The translations under genes were made by a program, and so were the position numbers. The notes beneath the pieces are model-generated. The model did no database searches and had not been told where the DNA came from. It saw only the letters and a list, made by a program, of their open reading frames with translations. Shown one piece after another: positions 51,359 to 63,815 of a stretch of DNA of 64,000 bases (within the stretch, counting starts at the first letter, position 1; every line of letters begins with the position of its first letter). Source of the DNA: Spiroplasma syrphidicola EA-1 (GTDB taxonomy: Bacteria; Bacillota_I; Bacilli_A; Mycoplasmatales; Mycoplasmataceae). The stretch spans positions 310,001 to 374,000 of the forward strand of contig NC_021284.1 in NCBI RefSeq assembly GCF_000400955.1, written 5' to 3'.

Positions 51359-52717
51359 ATGATTGGAGATTTTTTAGCTAATCGCTTGAAAAAGTCAATT
51401 GAAAAGAATTTAAAAAAATCGACTTTAACTGATGAAACAGTGCAAGAAACGTTACGTGAAATTCGTTTGGCTTTACTAGAAGCCGATGTAAATAATGCCG
51501 TTGTAAAAGATTTTATTAAAGCAGTTGAAGCTAAAGCAAAAGGAGAATATATTAACGAAGGCTTAAATGCTTCGCAAATGATGATTAAAATTGTTCATGA
51601 AGAATTAATTAACATTTTTGGGAAAACAGCTTATGAATTAAATCTTTCAGCTAAACCAGCTGTTATTATGATGGTTGGATTACAAGGGAGTGGGAAAACA
51701 ACCACAACTGGGAAAATTGCAAAACTAATTGAAAAAAAATATCATAAAAAACCGTTGTTAGTAGCTTGTGATATTTATCGTCCTGCCGCAATTGATCAGT
51801 TAAAAACAATTGGGCAAAATTTAGGGGTAGAAGTTTTTGAACGGGGAACCCAAAATCCTGTTTTAACAGCGCAACAAGCGGTGGAATATGCCAAAGAACA
51901 TAAACATGATGTTGTCTTATTAGATACTGCTGGTCGTTTACATATTGATGAAAATTTAATGCAAGAATTAAAAGAAATTAAAAATAATGTTTCGCCAAGT
52001 GAAATTTTAATTGTTGTTGATGGAATGACAGGACAAGATATTATTAATGTTGCTAGTGAATTTAATGACTTATTAAAATTAACGGGAGTAGTTGTCACAA
52101 AGTTAGATGGAGATGCTCGTGGGGGAGCTGCTTTATCAATTACCCATTTAACAAAATTACCAATTAGTTTTATTGGGACTGGGGAAGGAATGAGTAACTT
52201 ACAAATTTTTTACCCTGACCGAATGGCTGACCGAATTTTGGGAATGGGAGATGTCCAAACCTTATTTGAAAAAGCAAAAGATGTCATTGATGAACGGGAC
52301 ATGAAAAAAACGATGAACCGAATGATGATGGGGCAATTTGATTTACAAGACTTGTTAAACCAAATGCGCCAAATTTCAAAAATGGGAAAAATGGGGGGAT
52401 TAATGAAATTAATTCCGGGGATGCCAAAAGTTAGTGATGAAAAAATTGCTGATGCGGAACGTAAGTTAAAAGTAACGGAAGTTTTATTATCATCAATGAC
52501 AATTAAGGAACGTCGTGAACCACGGTTATTAAAACATTTATCACGAAAAAACCGTATTATTAAAGGTTCTGGTCGTAGTGAAAAAGAATATAATGAATTA
52601 ATTAATCAATTTGAAAAAACAAAAAAACAAGTTGATGAAATTGCCCGTCAAATTAAATCAGGGCGAATGCCAAATATCCCAGGAATGGGTGGCTTAGGGG
52701 GCTTAGGCTTTAACTAA
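51359..52717 (+). CDS. ffh: Signal recognition particle protein Ffh
   Basis: 452-aa SRP GTPase that targets membrane and secreted proteins cotranslationally. N domain (about 1-95), G domain with GLQGSGKTTTTGKIAK (about 108), DIYRPAAIDQL, LLDTAGRLHID and TKLDGDARGG, and the Met-rich M domain (about 300-430) that binds 4.5S RNA and signal peptides, ending in a Gly/Met tail. AAAGGAGGAAA precedes ATG 51359. It contains no TGA codon. The 4.5S RNA gene itself was not found here. Confidence 0.97.
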   Translation: MIGDFLANRLKKSIEKNLKKSTLTDETVQETLREIRLALLEADVNNAVVKDFIKAVEAKAKGEYINEGLNASQMMIKIVHEELINIFGKTAYELNLSAKPAVIMMVGLQGSGKTTTTGKIAKLIEKKYHKKPLLVACDIYRPAAIDQLKTIGQNLGVEVFERGTQNPVLTAQQAVEYAKEHKHDVVLLDTAGRLHIDENLMQELKEIKNNVSPSEILIVVDGMTGQDIINVASEFNDLLKLTGVVVTKLDGDARGGAALSITHLTKLPISFIGTGEGMSNLQIFYPDRMADRILGMGDVQTLFEKAKDVIDERDMKKTMNRMMMGQFDLQDLLNQMRQISKMGKMGGLMKLIPGMPKVSDEKIADAERKLKVTEVLLSSMTIKERREPRLLKHLSRKNRIIKGSGRSEKEYNELINQFEKTKKQVDEIARQIKSGRMPNIPGMGGLGGLGFN

Positions 52718-52725
52718 ACAATATG

Positions 52726-52781
52726 AAGAACATTTAAGATATCGGATCATTACGATATTACAATTAAATGTTCTTTTTTTA
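52726..52781 (+). terminator. Long structured terminator between ffh and pyrH
   Basis: Outer arms AAGAACATTTAA (52726-52737) and TTAAATGTTCTT (52764-52775) enclose a second hairpin, ATATCG (52739-52744) with CGATAT (52753-52758), before a T run. Longer than the other terminators in the window. Confidence 0.75.
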
Positions 52782-52870
52782 AATATTTTATTTTTTTACT
52801 TTAATTATTGTCGTAAACAATTTATAATAAGATATGATAATTGAGAAAATTGAAAAGAGGATATTAAATA

Positions 52871-53596
52871 ATGGGATTGAAATATAAGCGCGTTTTATTA
52901 AAAATTTCTGGGGAAGCCCTAGGAACAGAAGATAATATTTATGATTCACAAAAAATTCATGATATTGCCAAACAAATTGTTAAATTGCAAGAAGAAGGCT
53001 TACAAATTGCCATTGTTGTTGGTGGGGGAAATATCTGACGAGGAAATCAAGCCGATACAATTAGTATGAATCCAATTAGTGCTGATTATATGGGGATGTT
53101 GGCAACAGTAATGAATGCCTTAGCATTAGAAGCAGTGTTAAAAAATGAAGGAAGTACGCATGTTGTTGTTACTTCAAAAGTACAAGTGCCAGAAGTAGCA
53201 TCACCATATTTATTTAAAAAGGCAAAAGCCTTATTAGAAAAAGGGGCAATTGTTATTTTAGCCGGAGGAACAGGGCAACCTAAATTTACGACTGATACAG
53301 CAGCAACAATTCGAGCAATTGAACTTGAAGCTGATGTCTTACTAATGGCCAAAAATGGGGTTGATGGAATCTATGATAAAGATCCAAAACAAAATAAAGA
53401 TGCTGTTCGCTTTGAACAGATTAGTTTACGAGACTTACAACAAAAAAACTTAAAAGTAATGGACTTAACAGCATCAAGTTTAGCAATGGAAGATAATGTT
53501 GATATTGTTGTCTTTGATATTAACGATGCCAATAATATTTATAAAGCTGCCCATGGGCAAGCACGCGCAACAATTGTAACAGGAGGAGAAAAATAA
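52871..53596 (+). CDS. pyrH: UMP kinase
   Basis: 241-aa hexameric bacterial UMP kinase. The N-terminal LLKISGEALG, nucleotide loop VVGGGNIWRGN, MGMLATVMNALALE, ILAGGTGQPKFTTDTAA and MAKNGVDGIYDKDPK are the family motifs. AAGAGGATAT precedes ATG 52871. One Trp is TGA (53036). The stop overlaps the frr start (TAATG), the classical pyrH-frr order. Confidence 0.96.
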
Positions 53597-54144
53597 TGGC
53601 TGATATGATTATAGAACAAACAAAAAATAAAATGGAGAAGGTAATTACTGCCTTAGAAAATGAACTAGTTAAAATTCGCACTGGACGTGCTAATCCAAAT
53701 ATGTTATCACATATTGTTGTGGATTATTATGGGACAATGACTCCAATTACGCAAATGGCAAATATTATTGTCCCTGAAGCGCGTCAATTGGTAATTAAAC
53801 CCTATGATCGCTCAATTATTGCTGCTATTGTTGGGGCAATTAATAAATCTGATTTAGGAATATCACCAATGGCGGAAGGAGATTTAATTCGCTTAAATAT
53901 CCCGGCTTTAACAGAAGAACGTCGTAAAATTTTAGTAAAAGAGATGTGAAAAGAAGTTGAAGGGTTTAAAGTAGCTGTTCGTAACGAACGTCGTGATGCT
54001 AATGATACCATTAAAAAAGATGGTACGGGAACAGAAGACGATAAAAAATATTATGAAGGAGAAATTCAAAAATTAACTGATAAATATATTAAGTTAATTG
54101 ATGAAAAAGCTATTGCAAAAGAAAAAGAACTAATGGAAGTATAA
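53596..54144 (+). CDS. frr: Ribosome recycling factor
   Basis: 182-aa factor that splits post-termination ribosomes with EF-G. The conserved [28 protein letters not shown] and [31 protein letters not shown] segments are all present; domain length is normal. Its ATG shares the A of the pyrH stop. AGGAGGAG at 53580-53587 is the ribosome site. Confidence 0.97.
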
Positions 54145-54179
54145 TCTTCCATTTTTCATCTTTTAGGAGGAGAAAAAAC

Positions 54180-54881
54180 ATGAGTGTAAAAGGACCAGAA
54201 CATGTTGCGATTATTTTAGATGGTAATGGTCGCTGAGCAACAGCCCAAGGATTAGCGCGTACCGATGGCCATGAACAAGGGGCTAAGCAAATTAAAACTA
54301 TTGCTTTGGCAGCTAGTAAAATGGGGATTAAGTACTTAACAATTTATTGCTTTTCAACGGAAAACTGAAATCGCTCAGTTGGGGAAGTTAATTATTTAAT
54401 GAACATGCCGCAACGTTTACTACAAAATAAGCAAATTAATGATTTTAATAACGAACAAATTCGTATTAACCATATTGGCCGAACAACAAAAATGCCACCC
54501 AAAACCCTTGAAATTTTGCAAGATAGTTTAGCAAAAACAAAAGATAACAAAGGAATGGTTTTAACTTTTGCCTTTGATTATGGGGCTGTTGAAGAAATGG
54601 TGTCTGCAATTAATAATATTATTGCTGAAAAAATCCCTGTTGTTGACGAAACAATTTTAGCAAACCATTTGTATACAAAGGATTTACCACTTGTTGATTT
54701 ATTAATTCGACCGGGGGGCGAAAAACGGTTAAGTAACTTTTTATTATTTCAAAGTAGATATGCTGAATTATATTTCTCAGATAAATATTGACCAGAATTT
54801 GATGAAAAATGTTTACTAGCGGCAATTATGGATTATAATAATAGAAATAGAAGATTTGGGGGAATCACAGATAATGAGTAA
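54180..54881 (+). CDS. uppS: Isoprenyl (undecaprenyl) diphosphate synthase
   Basis: 233-aa cis-prenyltransferase that extends farnesyl diphosphate with isopentenyl diphosphate. Catalytic Asp14 lies in ILDGNGRWA; FSTENWNRS and RPGGEKRLSNFLL also match. The usual NYGGR motif reads DYGAV (about 133-137), an unusual change. TTTAGGAGGAG precedes ATG 54180. It overlaps cdsA by 8 bases. A wall-less cell should not need undecaprenyl phosphate for peptidoglycan, so the product may serve another lipid carrier or be of different chain length (inference). Confidence 0.92.
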
Positions 54882-55938
54882 TGAAAATGTAAATGTACAA
54901 AATTCAACATCACCAAATACTGAAAATGTTGAAAAAGTGGCTAAGCCAAAGCACAAAGAAAAAGGAATGTTTCAAAAAAAATATCAACAACGTTATTTAA
55001 CTTTTGTTGTTTTAATTGTTTTATTATTTTTCTATCTTTTCACTGGAGCAGTAGCAACAGAATGAACTGATTTAGCAAATATAGCAATTGCTGATTATGT
55101 TTTTATCGGTCTTAACATTGTTATTTTGGGTCTTGCTAATTTTGAAATCCTAAAGTTAGTTGGGGGAACAAAGTGACCAATTTATGTCCAAATTATTACA
55201 TACATTTTAATTATTTTCTTATTTTTATTTCCAGTTGAAAGTGCTGGTCATAGTTTATCACAACTTAACTTTCCGTTTTATAGTTTAATTAGTTGAGAAT
55301 GACTACATAGTTGAGTAATTTTATTAGTTTACTTATTTGTTGTATTAATCTACTTATGTTTAATTTTTGCGTCAAAAGAAATTTCTTTTACAAAAATGTT
55401 TATTGTTTTTGCCTTTTCATTATATTTAACTTTTGCCTTAAAAGGAATGACAAAATTCATGCTAAATCCAAGTTATGGATGAAGTAGTGTTGTTTGATTA
55501 GCACTAATTATTATTTTGACAGATACTTTTGCCTTTGTTGGGGGAATTAGTTATGGGAAACATAAATTAGCGCCAAGTATTTCACCAAATAAAACATGAG
55601 AAGGATCAGTAACAGGAACAATTGTTGGGGCTGGAGCGGCGATTGCTTATGCGATTTTAATGTTTCAATTTGCTCCTGAACAAAATTGAGTGTTTAACTT
55701 TTTCTCAAATGATGATGCCCAAAATACAATGCGCTATGTAATTTATGTTTTATTAGGAATTATTTTATCAGTTGTTTCACAAGTTGGGGATTTATCATTT
55801 TCATGAATTAAACGTCGTTATGGGATTAAAGACTTTAGTAATTTATTACCAGGCCATGGTGGGGTTCTTGATCGTCTTGATTCATTTTCATTAGTCTTCT
55901 TTGTAATGTTTATTATTTCATCAATTGTAATGGCTTAA
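54874..55938 (+). CDS. cdsA: Phosphatidate cytidylyltransferase
   Basis: 354-aa membrane enzyme making CDP-diacylglycerol from CTP and phosphatidate. About eight transmembrane segments follow a polar, Asn/Lys-rich cytoplasmic N-terminus of about 45 residues. Motifs: [21 protein letters not shown] (split at usual D-x-x-A-Y) and the signature [19 protein letters not shown]...[13 protein letters not shown] choose ATG 54874 because GGGGGA (54858-54863) precedes it at good spacing; TTG 54856 would lie before that site. Many TGA codons are Trp. Confidence 0.94.
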
Positions 55939-55941
55939 TAA

Positions 55942-57102
55942 ATGCAAGAATTAATTTTATTAGGAGCTAGTGGTAATATCGGCGAACAAACCTTAAGTTT
56001 ATTACGAGAAAGTCCCGGTTCATTTAAGTTAATAGCGGTTGGGGCTGGTCAAAACCTTGTGGCGTTAAAAAAAATTCTACTTGAATTTTCAAGTATAAAA
56101 TTTGTTATTACTCAACAGGAAGCAGAAGTTAACAGTTTAGCAACCCAATTTCCTCAAATTACTTTTTTAACTGGCGAAGATGGTTATCGTAACCTTTTTG
56201 ACCATTTTCCTAATGCTTATGTCATTAATGCGATTAGTGGTTTTGCCGGATTATTTCCAACTTTAGCAGCTTTAGCAACAAAAAATCGTGTTTTATTGTT
56301 AGCAAATAAGGAATCTTTAGTGATGGCGGGTCATCAAATTAATGATTTATTAACGGCCAATAATGGCACATTATATCCAATTGACTCTGAACATTGTGCC
56401 ATTTTCCAATGTCTTGAGGCAAATAATCCAATTAAACAAATTATTTTAACAGCCTCTGGGGGAATGTTTGCTAATTTATCGCTAGAACAATTAGAAGAAA
56501 TTAATGACCAAGAAGCTTTTAACCACCCAAATTGAAATATGGGGGCTAAAATTACGATTGATTCATCAACAATGATGAATAAAGCTTTTGAAGTAGTAGA
56601 AGCTTATCATTTATTTAAAACTGATCAAATTTTAACGGTCATTCATCCCGAATCAATCTTACATTCCGCTATTCAGTATCATGATAATACAATTATTGGC
56701 CAGATGTCTGTTCCCTCAATGCTGCAAGTACTGAGTTATTTTCTGTTTTATCCGGTGCGTCAAAATAGTCGACTATTTGAACCACTTAATTTTGACAATT
56801 TACTAACTCTGTCGTTCCAAAAAGCTGATTACCAGCGATGAAAAGCGTTACAATTAGCGCAAGAATGTTTAACTGAAAATAATTCAAAAGCGGTAGCTAT
56901 GGTTAGCGCCAATGAAACGTTGCGAGAATTATTTATTAACAAGCAATTGCGGTTTTATCAAATTGTTAATTATGTTGAGTATTTTATGGCTCAAACGCCA
57001 GGCAAAAAACTTACTAATTATAAACAAATTAAAGAATTAAATGATAAGATTAGAATAATGATAGAAGCCTATTTTAAAAATAGGGTCCCGGGAAGTAATT
57101 AG
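55942..57102 (+). CDS. dxr: 1-deoxy-D-xylulose 5-phosphate reductoisomerase
   Basis: 386-aa NADPH enzyme for the second step of the MEP isoprenoid pathway. NADPH motif LLGASGNIGEQTL (residue 5 on), ANKESLVMAG, the metal/substrate motif DSEHCAIFQCL, TASGGMF, KITIDSSTMMNKAFEVVEA and HPESILHSAIQYHD are intact. It starts three bases after the cdsA stop. The usual TASGGPF reads TASGGMF. Presence of Dxr means the organism makes isopentenyl diphosphate, in line with uppS two genes upstream. Confidence 0.95.
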
Positions 57103-57117
57103 CAAAGGAGTTAAAAA

Positions 57118-58470
57118 ATGTCAGTTGGAATGATAATTTTAGGATTTGTAATTGGAATAATTATTTTATTAATTTTAGTTACAATTCACGAATTTGCCCA
57201 TTTTATTATTGCTAAATTAGCGGGGGCTTATGTTTATGAATTTGCGATTGGTTTTGGACCAAAATTATTTAGCTGAGGAAAAAAGGAAACAAAGTACTCT
57301 TTACGGTTAATTCCTTTTGGAGGATATGTATATATCGCAAGTGAATTAGCCGATCCACCAAAGGGGCGCGAAGATGAAGTTGTCCCTGAGCAGCGAAAAA
57401 TGGAAAATATTAAGCGCTGAAAAAAATTGTTGTTTATTGTTGCCGGAGCAATAATGAATTTTTTTATTGCTGTTTTTATTTTTACAATTTTATTTGCTTC
57501 GCTAGGTTATAAATCAAATGATATGACATATTGAGGAGCAACATATTCCCCACAAGGGGTAGCTTATCAAGCTTTCCAAGGAACACCGAACATAACAGAG
57601 GTTAATCAGGAAATTGTTATTTTGGATTATTGATTAGGAACTGATAAAGCTCAAATTGAACAAGCAGCAACTGACTATAATAATTGTCTTGCCGAAGGGA
57701 AAGAAAAATGTGATGATCCGGCAGGATTAACTGTTAGTCATTTGAGTAAAAATAATCAAATCCCGGATTATACAACTACAGTCTATAATTTTATTGATGT
57801 TTTAAAAAAACAATATGATAAAAATCCAGCACATAATGATGCGATTGTTTTTCGGATTCGAACAGTTAATGCTCATCACCAATTTAGTGGCCCATTATTG
57901 GAACCAACAGTTACTAGCGCTATTGGGTTTGATGCAAGTAAAGGACCTTATACTGTTGGGATTGCGGCCCCAAACCGAATTTTCACCTCAACATGACAAG
58001 GATACAGTTACGGTTGAAAAGAAACTTTTACCCAGTCTGTTTCAATCTTAAAATCATTTGGCTTATTATTTACTGGTCAATGAGGGCAATTATCTGGTCC
58101 AGTTGGGATTGCTAAAACAATGTCATCAATCTTAGATAATGGCGCGGTCCCATTTTTCCTATATGTCGCAATGTTATCAGCTAATTTATTTGTTTTAAAC
58201 TTAATTCCAATTCCACCATTAGATGGTTATAAATTTTTGGAAACAGCAGTTGAAGGAATAATTATTAGTGGTAAAAAAGTTAATGGTCGCTATAAAATGT
58301 GATATTATCGTAAAGATGAAATAAAATTAGCGCAAGCAAAAACAAAATATCAGGACATTAATCCCAATTGACATTTACCAAATAAGGCGAAACTAATTAT
58401 TAATATTACGGGCGCTGTTTTATTTATTTTATTATTTATAGGAATTACGATTAAAGATATCTTTTTCTAA
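57118..58470 (+). CDS. rseP: Site-2 protease, RseP family
   Basis: 450-aa intramembrane zinc metalloprotease. HEFAH in [13 protein letters not shown] (about residue 25) is the zinc motif and [13 protein letters not shown] the second metal-binding motif near the third transmembrane segment. Between them is an outer region of about 200 residues with a diverged PDZ-like part. AAAGGAG precedes ATG 57118. It follows dxr, the common cdsA-dxr-rseP-polC order. Natural substrates may be membrane-bound regulators or signal peptides. TGA codons are Trp. Confidence 0.93.
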
Positions 58471-58491
58471 AATACCAGGAGGACTAGCAAG

Positions 58492-61400
58492 ATGGATCAA
58501 CAATTAGAACGATTATTTTTAGCCAATAATTTAAAGTTTGATGACCAATATTTTATGGGGGCTAAAATTATTAAAAGTGAATATAGTACGACCGATAAAG
58601 TCTTTAAAGTAATCATTGCTGTCAATGATTTTTTGCCTGTTGATTTACTGCTAACTTTGGAAACAACATTGCTTAATAATTCGCAAATGCCAACCAAAGT
58701 AGGTTTTGAAGTTCTTAACAGAAGTTATCAATTAACCGACATTTTTAGCTATCTTGAATATATTCGCGTTAATAAATCAGAAGTTAAGCAAAGTTTTTTT
58801 GGAAAATTATCAAATGATCGGTTTACTTTAGTGGGGGAAGAATTATTAATTGCGGTTTACTCAGATAGTGAAAAAAAATTAGTAACAGAACATAGTATTT
58901 ATTATCAAAAACAACTTCGTCGTTATGGTTTTGCCAATTTAACTTTAACTGTTAATCAAATTGAAACAGTTAATAATATTTTAGAACTTAATGAACAGGA
59001 ATTACGCAAATATCAATCTTCCGCTTTAGCGTATGATGAAAAACAGCAAGATAATAAACCCTTAGTAACAGTTAAACCAAAGGTGGGAGGCTATACAAAA
59101 GCTAATCCACTTTCACCAACATATAAAAAGATTGTTGAAATTGATCAAGATACTCCTAATATTACGATTCATGGAGAAGTTTTTAATAAAGCACGAGTAC
59201 AAACTGCTGCTAAAAAATATATTTATACAATTCAAATTACCGATAAAACTGATTCAATTGGGGTCAAATTTTTTTCGCGTGATGAACAACCAGATACAGC
59301 GATTGAAGAGTTAAAAAATGGTGATTGAATTAGTGTTTTTGGGGATATTCGTTATGATACTTATGCTAATGAACAAATGCTGTTTGCCAAAAAAATCACT
59401 AAATTAGAGGAAAAAAATGCCGAACGCCAAGATACAACTCCGGAAAAAAGAGTGGAATTACATTTACATACCAAAATGAGTACAATGGATGGTTTAATTG
59501 AAATTCCTAGTTTATTTAAAACCTTAAACAAATGAGAACATCAAGCAGTTGCTATTACAGATCATATTAATGTTCAAGCCTTCCCTGAAGTTTATAATAC
59601 AAGTTTAAAATATCCCAATCTAAAGGTAATTTATGGGGTTGAAGCTGATGTTTTAGATAATAAAGTTTGATATGTTAAAAATCCTCACCATCATAATTTG
59701 AAAACAGCAAAATATGTTATTTTTGACTTGGAAACAACTGGTTTAAGTAGTGAGTATGATGAAATTATTGAATTTGGGGCAGTTGTTTATGATAGTAATA
59801 CCGGTGAAAAAAAGGTTGTTAATCATTTATTTAAACCCTCAAAACCAATTTCACCTTTTACAACAGAATTAACGGGAATTACAAATGATCTTTTAGTTGA
59901 TAAACCTAGTTTTATTGATAGCATTGATGATATTCTAGCTTATTTTCAAGATGCAATTTTAATTGCCCATAATGCCGAATTTGATATGGGATTTATTCAG
60001 TCATGGTTGCAAAAAGCGAACCGTCCAACAATTGATAATACGGTAATTGATACTTTACAATTAGCACGAATCTTAGAACCAAATCTAAAAAATTATCGCT
60101 TGGGAACAATTGCTCGTTGTTATAATGTTATTTATAATGAAGAAATTGCTCACCGTGGGGATTATGATGCTAATGTTTTATCAGAAATTTATGAATATCA
60201 ATTACGAAAATTAACATCAGACTATAATATTACCTTTGATGATGAAATTGATCAAATTCATCAACCTTTAATTTATAATAAATTACGACCAAAACATGTT
60301 ACGATTTTAGCAAAAAACCAACAAGGGTTAAAAGATTTATTTACGCTCGTTACTGAGGCTCATACAAAATATTTTTATGGTTCGCCAAAATTATTAAAAG
60401 ATTGTCTTGCTCCTGTCCGAGCTAATTTATTAATTGGTTCAGGATGTGTTAATGGGGAAATTTTTGAGTTAGCCCGTAACAAATCAAAAGAAGAATTGCG
60501 ATTAGCAATAGGTTTTTATGACTATATTGAAGTTCAACCGTTAAGTGTGTATAAACATTTAATTCAAATGGGGGATTTAACCCAAGAACGTTTAGAAATA
60601 ATTGTTAAAGATATTATTACCATTGCAAAAGAAATGAATAAAATTGTTGTAGCAACGGGTGATGCCCACTATTTAAATCCTGAAGATAAAATTTTCCGGG
60701 AAGTATATATTCATGCAAAAGGAATTGGGGGCAAAGCCCATCCATTATATGACTATAAGCAACGGGTAAAAGATTATCCAGAACAATTTTTACGTACAAC
60801 AGATGAAATGTTAAATGAATTTCAATTTTTACAAGACGAAAAGTTAGCCTATGAATTAGTTGTTACTAATTCAAAGCTAATTGCCCAACAAGTTGAAAAA
60901 GTGCAAGTCATTAAAGATAAACTATATACTCCTAAAATTGAAGGTAGTGATGAGTTATTACGAGCACTATGTTATAAAAATGCTCATCAAATTTATGGCG
61001 AACAATTGCCAGCAATTGTTGCTGAACGGTTAGAGCGAGAATTAACAGCAATTATTAAACATGGTTTTGCTGTTATTTATTGAATTGCTCATAAATTAGT
61101 TGATAAATCGCTCCAAGATGGTTACTTAGTTGGATCACGGGGAAGTGTTGGAAGTAGTTTCGTTGCAACAATGAGTAATATTACTGAAGTTAATCCGCTT
61201 CAACCCCATTACTTATGTAAAGAATGTTGCTATAGCGAATTTATTACTGATGGTAGTGTTCGCTGTGGTTATGATTTACCAAATAAAGTTTGTCCAAACT
61301 GTCAGCATCAATTATTTGGGGAAGGACATGATATTCCGTTTGAAACTTTCCTAGGGTTTGAAGCTGATAAAGTTCCCGATATTGATTTAAATTTTTCGGG

Positions 61401-62847
61401 GGAATACCAACCAATTGCCCATGATTTTACAAAAGAAATGTTTGGCGAAAAAAGCGTTTATCGTGCCGGAACAATTTCAACAGTTGCTGAAAAATCAGCT
61501 TATGGATATGTTAAAAGTTATTTTGAATTAAAAAATGCTTTACATTTAAAACGCAAAGCGGAAATTGAACGAATTGCGAAAGGATGTGAAGGGGTTAAAC
61601 GAACAACTGGCCAACACCCCGGAGGAATTGTTGTTATTCCAAATGATTTTATTGTTGAAGAATTTACCCCAGTTAATTTTCCTGCCGATGATGTTAACTC
61701 AACGTGATTAACAACTCACTTTGATTTCCATGCTATTCATGATAATGTTTTAAAATTAGATATTTTAGGCCATGTTGATCCCACCGCATTACGAATGCTC
61801 CAAGATTTAACTGGGGTTGATCCAAAAACAATTCCAACAAATGACCCAAATGTTTTGAGTTTGTTTTGCAATTTAGATAGTTTAGCAATTACCCCTGATG
61901 ATTTAAATGGCGAAAAAACCGGGGCAATTGGAATTCCTGAATTTGGGACAACTTTTGTCCGTAAAATGTTATTAGATACAAAACCACAATCATTTGCTGA
62001 CTTAGTTCAAATTTCAGGGTTGTCACATGGAACCGATGTTTGATTAGGGAATGCCCAAGAGTTAATTCGGAACCAAGGTGTTAAAATTTCTGAGGTAATT
62101 GGTTGTCGTGATGACATTATGGTTAATTTAATTTATAAAGGACTACCAGCAAAAACAGCTTTTAAAATTATGGAAGATGTCCGAAAAGGAAAAGGCTTGC
62201 TACCAGAATATCAAGCCTTAATGTTAGAACACAATGTTGAACAATGATATATTGATTCATGTAATAAAATTAAATACATGTTTCCTAAGGCCCATGCAAC
62301 AGCTTATGTTTTAATGGCTTGACGGGTAGCATGATTTAAAATCAATTATCCAGCGGAATATTATGCAACATATTTTTCAACGCGAACAGATGTTTTTGAT
62401 ATTAAAACAATCTTAAAAGGCCCTGAAACAATTAAACAAGTTGTTCAGGATATCCAACAACGGATGGATGTTAAAGATTTTAATTTTCAAAATAAACCAT
62501 CGCAAAAAGAAAAAGATTTAATTCCAGTTTATGAAGTGGCCTTGGAAATGTATGGGCGGGGAATTAAAATGTTAAATATTAGTTTAGAAGATAGTGATAA
62601 TAAAAATTTTAAAGTTGTAAAAGATGAAAATAATAATAAAATGATTTTACCACCATTTTCAGCGATTGATGGTTTAGGAGAAGCTGTTGGGGAAAGTATT
62701 ATCCGCGCGCGATTAGAAAAACCTTTTATCTCAATTGCTGATTTACAAAAACGAACTAATATTACCAAAGCACATATGCAATCTTTTGAAGATTTAGGAA
62801 CTTTAAATCATTTATCATTAGATGATCAAATTTCATTTAATTTTTAA
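58492..62847 (+). CDS. polC: DNA polymerase III alpha subunit, Gram-positive PolC
   Basis: 1451-aa replicative DNA polymerase. Order: N-terminal domain, OB fold (about 215-310), PHP domain ([12 protein letters not shown]), inserted 3'-5' exonuclease (FDLETTGL near residue 410, [21 protein letters not shown]), remaining PHP, a zinc finger (CKECC...CPNC), palm with [18 protein letters not shown], fingers and thumb, and C-terminal HhH/tau-binding regions. PHP and exonuclease residues look intact. CCAGGAGGAC precedes ATG 58492. Many Trp are TGA. Length agrees with B. subtilis PolC (about 1437). Confidence 0.97.
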
Positions 62848-62876
62848 GGAACGAACTATTCTTTCGGACTTTGTTT

Positions 62877-62882
62877 TATAAT
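62877..62882 (+). promoter_or_regulatory. Candidate -10 box for era
   Basis: TATAAT at 62877-62882, 38 bases before ATG 62920. No TG extension or -35. Confidence 0.4.
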
Positions 62883-62919
62883 TAAAATAGTAGTAATACT
62901 CAGAAAAGGAGACATAATT

Positions 62920-63813
62920 ATGGAAACTAAATCAGGATTTGTGGCAATTGTTGGGCGACCAAATGTTGGAAAATCAACGTTATTAAATAGTCTATTAGCC
63001 CAAAAGGTGGCAATTGTTTCGCCAAAAGCGCAAACAACTCGTAATCGGATTCAAGGAATTTATAATGATGATGAAGCGCAAATTGTTTTTATGGATACCC
63101 CTGGAATTCATAGTGCTCATCATGCAATGGGGAAATTTATGAACAAAGTGGCATTATCGTCAACAAAAGCCGCGGAGGTAATTTTGTTTTTAGTCCCAGC
63201 GAATGAATATATTGGTCAAAATGATCATTTTATTTTAAAGGCCTTAAAAGAGCGTAATGTTCCGGTAATTTTGGTAATTACTAAAATTGACTTGGTAACT
63301 AATGACCAGTTACTAGAAAAAATTGCTGCTTGAAAAGAACTTTATCAGTTTACTGAAATTATTCCAATTTCAGCTTTAAAAAATAATAATACTGACCGCT
63401 TATTAACGATTTTAAAAAGTCATTTAGAAGTTGGGCCAAAATATTATCCTGATGAAATGATTAGTGATCAACCAGAATTATTTTTAATTCGCGAAATTAT
63501 TCGTGAGAAAATTCTTTTTTTAACGGAAGAAGAAGTCCCTCATAGTGTCGCAATTTTAATTGATAAATTAGAAGAAAAACCAACCCTATTAAAAATTATT
63601 GCCTCAATTTGTGTTGAACGTGATTCCCAAAAAAAAATTATTATTGGTAAAGGGGGGCAATTAATTAAAAAGATTGGAACGCAAGCTCGCGAAGAGCTAG
63701 AACAAATTTTAAATACAAAAATATATTTAGAATTATTTGTTAAAGTAGTTGATAAATGACGTGATAAACCATCAATGATTGCTCGCTTAGGATATAACAA
63801 AGAGAGTTACTAA
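62920..63813 (+). CDS. era: GTPase Era
   Basis: 297-aa GTPase for 30S maturation. G1 [13 protein letters not shown]2 AQTTRNRIQGI, G3 DTPGIH, G4 TKID and the C-terminal KH domain with IVERDSQKKIIIGKGG-type motif (here VERDSQKKIIIGKGGQ). AAAAGGAGACA precedes ATG 62920. Two Trp are TGA. Followed two bases later by recO. Confidence 0.97.
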
Positions 63814-63815
63814 GA

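Noticed and set aside
54856-54873. TTG 54856 as start of cdsA
   Set aside because: ATG 54874 has GGGGGA at proper distance; the TTG is upstream of that site.
59132-59314. Short plus-strand open frame inside polC
   Set aside because: Out of frame with polC, Ile/Leu/Lys-rich composition typical of shifted A/T-rich codons.
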